DNA from: a virus
DNA length: 26,528 nt
IMG/VR virus record: IMGVR_UViG_3300010413_000960
Span: 1-26,528 of that record
Strand: one strand, 5' to 3'
Shown here piece by piece: positions 22,579-26,528 of the stretch. Positions within the stretch are counted from its first letter, which is position 1, and every line of letters starts with the position of its first letter. The notes beneath the pieces are model-generated. The model searched no databases. It was not told where the DNA came from and saw nothing but the letters and a program-made list of their open reading frames with translations. A program made the position numbers and the translations under genes.

Positions 22579-24085
22579 TGTTCTGCCCCCATAGGCCAGC
22601 TTTATACTGTTTAGGTTTACCTCGCAAGTCGTACCACGAGTAAAAAGAAGCGTCAAAAAGATCGTAAGGCTTTTGCTTGGGGAACCTGTTCAACGCGTGT
22701 TCAAGAACGGTATGCGTTCCTAAGACATGAACTATGCGACCATTCTCATAATCTGTCAACTCCTGACGCGCTCGCTGCATCTTGGAACCACCAGAGGTTG
22801 ATGCCTTCTCAGAGTCAAAAGCAGGATAAACAATGTCTTCCGGAATGAGCTTTTTCTCAATCATCTTATGCAAAGTTGCTTCATAGACTGTCACCCAGGT
22901 GTCACCACCCTGGTCAGTCTCAATGCCAACCTTGGTAGCGCCAAGCTGGATGCTTTTGAGTATGGCGTGCTCTATTGCCTCAGTAGGCGAAGCAATACGC
23001 TCCCAGGAATAAAGACGGTAGATCGTGTCGTCCTCAGCTATGCCATCTATCTGTATGGCGCAACTGTCAGATTGGTCAGTCGATGTGATCGCAGGATCGA
23101 GCCATGTAACTATGCGAAGCAGTTGTGGCACTTCGTGTAGTGCAACGTGACGGTACTCTAGGTGGTTGAAAACACCACCTTCAACGCGTTGCACTTCGTG
23201 TTGTCCTTCGAGTAGGAAGCTGGTCAAGCCCCAGGTGCGTATGAAGTTTTCGCAGTCTTCGAGGGATTGGCCTGCCCAAGTGGGTGTGCCGTGGGTGATG
23301 TGGTAGAGCCCATCTTCGCTCAGATCAAAGGCGAGGTCTTCTACCGCGGGAATGGGGCCGACGACAATAGCATCGGTTAAAAAATTGGTGGTCTTGTTGG
23401 CAAAACGAGCAAAGACGCCATCGGGCAAGATCAGGTTCTGGATGCCTATGATGACCGCGTTAGAAGCGAGGGCCGGCAACAATGAGCGGGAAAGGGTATT
23501 GATCTTCTGTTCGGTCACTGCCGGTGAGTCGTTCAGCTCGTCGATGTCATCCATGATGAAGAAGTCAGGACGACGCTTGTCAACGCGGCTACCACGTTGG
23601 GCAGAGTCAAGGCCGAAACCCTCTATCACAAAGTCGTTCAGTGTGTGGATGTAGTCGCGGCGCCATCCCTTCTTTTGGCCGAACTTGCCAAGCTTTCTGT
23701 CTCCAAGATGGGGGTAGAGTTCCTCAATGGAGAGGTCCTCTAGCAATGTCATGATGTTGGCAATAGACTCGTTTGCCTGATCTTGCGTAGCACGCACATA
23801 TTGGCCGTAGCTCCGCTTCCCCAACGCGCCCAAGGCGATGACTGCGGCCTCAGCAGAAGCCGACTTGCCACCGCCTCGAGCGAGGATCATGATGTAAGGG
23901 TTCGGGCGTTTCTCATCTATCGACCATAACCAGCGGTAGAAATTGGCGTGATGTTCGGCAAAGGGCTTGTTGAGCAAGTCGCCGTAGAGACGTTTGAGCC
24001 ATTTTTGCCAGTCCTCGGCTATGGTCGCTATCTCTTCGCGGCGTCTTAACTCAAGTTCAGCCAGGATCGCTGTATTCGACGTCAA
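22571..24085 (-). CDS. terL: Terminase large subunit (504 aa)
   Basis: This ATP-driven motor and nuclease packages phage DNA. Walker A is ARGGGKS at 69-75, Walker B FFIMDD at 175-180, with D180 or the next acidic residue as catalytic base. The nuclease half has WLDPAI (D330), GIETDQGGD (E389, D391) and YDLFDASFY (D475, D478), the acidic residues of the RNase H-like fold. Length is normal for the family. The open frame begins at TTG 24085 within the small terminase gene (29-base overlap); no better start or clear ribosome-binding site was seen, so the first residues are uncertain. It is followed directly by the portal gene. Confidence 0.93.
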   Translation of the reverse strand: MTSNTAILAELELRRREEIATIAEDWQKWLKRLYGDLLNKPFAEHHANFYRWLWSIDEKRPNPYIMILARGGGKSASAEAAVIALGALGKRSYGQYVRATQDQANESIANIMTLLEDLSIEELYPHLGDRKLGKFGQKKGWRRDYIHTLNDFVIEGFGLDSAQRGSRVDKRRPDFFIMDDIDELNDSPAVTEQKINTLSRSLLPALASNAVIIGIQNLILPDGVFARFANKTTNFLTDAIVVGPIPAVEDLAFDLSEDGLYHITHGTPTWAGQSLEDCENFIRTWGLTSFLLEGQHEVQRVEGGVFNHLEYRHVALHEVPQLLRIVTWLDPAITSTDQSDSCAIQIDGIAEDDTIYRLYSWERIASPTEAIEHAILKSIQLGATKVGIETDQGGDTWVTVYEATLHKMIEKKLIPEDIVYPAFDSEKASTSGGSKMQRARQELTDYENGRIVHVLGTHTVLEHALNRFPKQKPYDLFDASFYSWYDLRGKPKQYKAGLWGQNNG

Positions 24086-24545
24086 TGATCTCGCTCTCTC
24101 TGTTTAGAACGGCTTCAGGACTCTCACCACTGGCAAGACGCTTGAGCTGCTCCGTGGTCATGTTGGCGTAGTCAATACGCGTCAGGTTGATAGTCGTGCC
24201 ATTGTTGATGTCATAACCCCTTCCCTTACCCTGCGTGCGAAGGAAAAAGATGGTGGCCTGGGTGTTGCCTGACAATGACTGGTTGTATAAGCTGTCCTCA
24301 ACATGGTCTATGCGCGACTCTCGAACGTCTTCAAGGTACTCAGTCAAGTAGCTGTTGCCTCTCACACGCCGGTCAACAAACTGGCGCCCTACGCCAAGGC
24401 GTCTCGCAGCAAGAGCAAGGTTGCCACGAGCGTGCAAAATGGCGTCAGCAATCTGCGCGTCCGTGACATCAACGCGGTCAGGCATCTTGCGGTAAGCAAG
24501 CGTCGCCTTCTCCGGCACCGGTGGTAGTTTAGGTTTGCGTGACAT
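24057..24545 (-). CDS. terS: Terminase small subunit (162 aa)
   Basis: It recognises phage DNA for packaging and feeds the large subunit. I chose ATG 24545 (MSRKPKLPPVPEK), with AGGAA nine bases upstream, over TTG nine bases further up. Residues about 27-60 (VTDAQIADAILHARGNLALAARRLGVGR, cited as a region) form a helix-turn-helix: 'A...L.V.R' of the terminase small subunit type. The C-terminal half is helical and acidic. It overlaps the large subunit and follows the methyltransferase gene by overlap, which fits co-transcription. Confidence 0.85.
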   Translation of the reverse strand: MSRKPKLPPVPEKATLAYRKMPDRVDVTDAQIADAILHARGNLALAARRLGVGRQFVDRRVRGNSYLTEYLEDVRESRIDHVEDSLYNQSLSGNTQATIFFLRTQGKGRGYDINNGTTINLTRIDYANMTTEQLKRLASGESPEAVLNRESEIIDVEYSDPG

Positions 24546-25818
24546 AAGGTTCAATTCCTGTTGTTTGGTGGAAACGTTCTAACGCGGCGGCAGCAATTCT
24601 CGGATCTCGCTCCACACCATAAGCAACGCGCTCGCGGCGATGGGCGGCTAAGATGGTGGTGCCAGAACCTGAGAAGGGGTCAAAGACCAACTCACCAAGA
24701 CCGGTGTACATACGTATGTAACGCTCCGGCAGCTCCAAAGGGAAAGCGGCGACGTGCTTGCCTCCCACATAAGGGTCGTTGGTCAAATCGTCCCAAATGC
24801 CCAAGAGGGGCCACGGCTCTTGCAGGAACTGACGACCACGCTGATCACCAGTAGGGGAGTAGAACGTTGCTAGGTAGTCCCAATCTATGCTGTCGTGCGT
24901 GTAAAGGGCCAGGTGCTCAAAACGCTGTTCCATAAAGTCGGCCTTGCGGCTCACCTTCTTAGGGATAGTAGAATGCTTGTTCCAAATTCGCAGGTGACGT
25001 AAAAGCCAACCTTGCTCGCGCAAGGCGTTTGTCCACTTGTCCACAAGTAGCAACTGCTCCATGGGCCTATGCTTGTCAATGCGGTGCAAACTGCCCAAGC
25101 CCGTGTTGATGACCACACGCGTGTTGTCTGGCGCGATTACCCCCATCCAGGCTTGAACTGCGGTTTTGACAAAGTTGTCTATCTCGGCCAAGTTCTGCTC
25201 ACTCTCATACTCCTTGCCCAACCAGTAAGGGGGCGAGGTAAAGAGTAGATTCGCCACCCGACCGCTAGCCTGAAGGGGGGGCAGTATGGCGTCTGTTGTC
25301 GAAGATCCGATCAGTAGCATGTGCGGGCCAAGTTGCCACAATTGCCCATCGGCAGTACCCCACTTCTCGCGGTAGTGGTCGAGATCAGCTAAGAGCACTG
25401 GCGAGTCCTCAGAGACAGGCGGGCGGTTCGATGCCTCTATGTCGCGGAGAGACTTGAGATCGGAAGCGTCAAAAAGGTAGCTGGATTCTTCGGTGAGCCG
25501 TTCCTCGAGGGCCTCTATGTCCCAAGCCAAGCCAAGCTCAGCAGAACGGTTGTCCGCTATAGATAGCTCCTGCGCCTCCGGATCGTTGAGAAGGTCTAAG
25601 TCGCGGCGCTTGACCACAACCAACGAGGAACCATCTGTCTCTACCTCTACAGTTGGCCCGTCCCACTCAGAGTAGGTCTTGTTGCCAGCTATGATGTAGC
25701 CTTCCTTGTCTACAACAATAGAACGGCCAGCACGAAGACGCTGAAGGGAACGACGAACAGCCTCTCGACCTTCAGGTGTACCACGATTGGCGTTATTAGG
25801 GTCTTGTTTGTATGTCAT
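24529..25818 (-). CDS. ParB-like domain fused to class-beta DNA methyltransferase (429 aa)
   Basis: Residues about 8-110 resemble the ParB-like N-terminal domain of phage methyltransferases (GRSIVVDKEGYIIAGNKTYS, ELSIADNRSAELGLAWD). The methyltransferase half has motif IV TSPPYW (194-199), motif X-like KHVAAFPLELPERYI (354-368), motif I FDPFSGSGTT (379-388) and GVERD (401-405). Motif IV before motif I marks the beta class; SPPY suggests N4-cytosine or N6-adenine methylation, not resolved here. It probably protects phage DNA from host restriction or marks it for packaging. ATG 25818 has no ribosome-binding site; a promoter places the predicted RNA start on that ATG, so translation may be leaderless. 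The gene overlaps the small terminase gene. Confidence 0.9.
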   Translation of the reverse strand: MTYKQDPNNANRGTPEGREAVRRSLQRLRAGRSIVVDKEGYIIAGNKTYSEWDGPTVEVETDGSSLVVVKRRDLDLLNDPEAQELSIADNRSAELGLAWDIEALEERLTEESSYLFDASDLKSLRDIEASNRPPVSEDSPVLLADLDHYREKWGTADGQLWQLGPHMLLIGSSTTDAILPPLQASGRVANLLFTSPPYWLGKEYESEQNLAEIDNFVKTAVQAWMGVIAPDNTRVVINTGLGSLHRIDKHRPMEQLLLVDKWTNALREQGWLLRHLRIWNKHSTIPKKVSRKADFMEQRFEHLALYTHDSIDWDYLATFYSPTGDQRGRQFLQEPWPLLGIWDDLTNDPYVGGKHVAAFPLELPERYIRMYTGLGELVFDPFSGSGTTILAAHRRERVAYGVERDPRIAAAALERFHQTTGIEPYVTQT

Positions 25819-25824
25819 GCTCAA

Positions 25825-25853
25825 ATGATAGGGTAGTTTGGCCTTACCGTCAA
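25825..25853 (-). promoter_or_regulatory. Strong sigma-70-like promoter, leaderless for the methyltransferase
   Basis: Minus-strand TTGACG (25853-25848), a 17-base spacer and TATCAT (25830-25825) match the consensus at 5 of 6 bases in each box. The first base seven positions beyond the -10 box is A at 25818, the first base of the gene's ATG. The packaging operon would thus begin as a leaderless transcript. Confidence 0.75.
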
Positions 25854-25908
25854 GTCATCATCCGATTTTGAAAGTGTCAGAAATGTACGAGGGGGGTGCC
25901 GGAGATGC

Positions 25909-25939
25909 GGTAACGCGGCCGCGGTCGGCCAACGTTACC
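25909..25939. repeat. GC-rich interrupted inverted repeat upstream of the packaging genes
   Basis: GGTAACG (25909-25915), then GGCCG-CGGT-CGGCC (25917-25930), then CGTTACC (25933-25939). The outer 7-bp and inner 5-bp stems are separated by one base on one side and two on the other. There is no T-run after it on either strand. It is just upstream of the packaging promoter; a terminator-like end of the preceding gene or a packaging-recognition site are possible. Confidence 0.75.
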
Positions 25940-25958
25940 CCCGGTGATAGTCTACGGT

Positions 25959-26402
25959 CTAGTCTGTTGATATTGTAGTTATTTTGGTATGTGTAATACG
26001 GCCTATACTGATTAACGCACGGTTTAACATATCGATATGGCATGATATAAGCTGCTTAAGATCGTCCGCGTTATGGTATTCAATTTGATAATCGGTGTAT
26101 AGTTCATGGAAGTCTGATATGTTAGCAAAGCTTTTGTCATAGAATAGCCAGGTGTCAAGTGCTAACATGTGAAGCACCGCGCGGATTATCATTATATCCC
26201 CATGTAAGCACACAATCTCAGATTGATTTATTGCAAACTTATGAGATAAAACGGCGTCTAGTTCGGTTTCTGTTATGTCAACTATCTCAGATAATATCAT
26301 AGATATGCTGTTAATTATCCGTAGCATATCATGATATGAATCATAGTGATCTATGTCAGACAGTATAGTGGTAGCAATCCTGTTTATTTCATATCGATTC
26401 AT
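25959..26402 (-). CDS. AT-rich orphan gene (147 aa), unknown function
   Basis: It starts at ATG 26402 with AAGGAAA nine bases upstream, a good site. The protein is helical and rich in Ile, Asp, His and Tyr (ATTILSDIDHYDSYHDMLRI, LALDTWLFYDKSFANISDF). I recognise no family, signal peptide or metal motif. The DNA is clearly richer in A and T than the packaging genes beside it, which suggests a different origin or an early class gene. It stands alone between two inverted repeats and is separated from the methyltransferase by 140 bases. Confidence 0.7.
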   Translation of the reverse strand: MNRYEINRIATTILSDIDHYDSYHDMLRIINSISMILSEIVDITETELDAVLSHKFAINQSEIVCLHGDIMIIRAVLHMLALDTWLFYDKSFANISDFHELYTDYQIEYHNADDLKQLISCHIDMLNRALISIGRITHTKITTISTD

Positions 26403-26422
26403 TTTTATGTTTCCTTACAAGT

Positions 26423-26464
26423 ATGCTGCGCGGTCTAGAGATATAAGAAAAGACCGCGCAGCAT
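26423..26464. repeat. Perfect 14-bp inverted repeat upstream of the orphan gene
   Basis: ATGCTGCGCGGTCT (26423-26436) and its exact complement (26451-26464) flank a 14-base AT-rich loop. The stem is GC-rich. No T-run follows on the minus strand, where the next element is the ribosome-binding site of the orphan gene. It may be a terminator-like stop for the upstream gene, an operator, or a 5' stabilising hairpin. Confidence 0.85.
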
Positions 26465-26481
26465 TGTGAGATTAAACTATA

Positions 26482-26528
26482 CTAGCTGCTAGTAGCGGGT
26501 GCGTCTTCGGCGTTGTCAGCTTGTGCCC
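26482..26528 (-). CDS. 3' end of an upstream gene (cut by window edge)
   Basis: One minus-strand frame enters from the right edge and ends at TAG (26484-26482) with AQADNAEDAPATSS, an Ala/Asp-rich tail typical of C-termini. Only about 15 codons are visible, so this is a weak call based on composition and on the hairpin that follows. Confidence 0.35.
   Translation of the reverse strand, partial: AQADNAEDAPATSS

Noticed and set aside
25909-25939. Intrinsic terminator for the orphan gene
   Set aside because: The hairpin has no T-run on the minus strand, so it was listed only as an inverted repeat.
26028-26039. 12-base palindrome CATATCGATATG
   Set aside because: It is inside the AT-rich orphan coding sequence, where such words arise readily, and no promoter is near.
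25858-26043. A 61-codon minus-strand ORF between the orphan gene and the methyltransferase
   Set aside because: It starts inside the orphan gene, has no ribosome-binding site, has odd composition, and passes through the palindrome. It is more likely a chance open frame.

Overview
This window is the packaging, head and tail module of a tailed double-stranded DNA phage (siphovirus-like) or prophage. Every well-supported gene lies on the minus strand, so the operon reads from right to left. Gene order is the classical one: ParB-like/DNA methyltransferase, small terminase, large terminase, portal, MuF-type minor head protein, a few tiny genes and an HNH endonuclease, then prohead protease with nested scaffold, decoration protein, major capsid protein, neck and connector proteins, tail tube, tail-assembly chaperone with its frameshifted form, tape measure, tail-tip proteins, and finally large receptor-binding or enzymatic proteins. 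The window edge cuts the last gene. No integrase, lysis cassette, replication gene or tRNA is seen. Most genes abut or overlap (many TAATG and ATGA junctions), which implies translational coupling.

Host inference: the 1689-residue protein at 739-5808 joins its domains with long Thr-Pro-Thr-Ala linkers and carries DNRLRE, SdrD-B-like, Spherulin-4-like and lamin-tail-like domains. That architecture is typical of secreted proteins of Chloroflexota (Anaerolineae and relatives), so a Chloroflexota host is the best guess. This is inference from one protein, not proof.

Regions. (1) 26528-25819: the 3' tip of an upstream gene, a 14-bp perfect inverted repeat, an AT-rich orphan gene of 147 codons, and a GC-rich inverted repeat. 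(2) 25853-19671: a strong sigma-70-like promoter whose predicted start falls on the methyltransferase ATG (leaderless), followed by the packaging and portal genes, a 43-residue lipoprotein-like ORF and the HNH gene. (3) 19670-19370: a 301-base non-coding control region with two hairpins, a consensus-like promoter and an intrinsic terminator placed between that promoter and the first capsid gene. (4) 19369-11364: head, neck, tail tube, chaperone (-1 frameshift at CCCTTTC) and tape measure. (5) 11362-1: tail tip, tail fibres, and the multidomain membrane-anchored glycoside-hydrolase-like protein.

Most noteworthy are the host-like multidomain enzyme inside the tail operon, the promoter-terminator-capsid arrangement that suggests control by antitermination, the complete frameshift cassette with a stimulatory hairpin, the nested scaffold start, the leaderless promoter, and the overlapping tiny lipoprotein gene.
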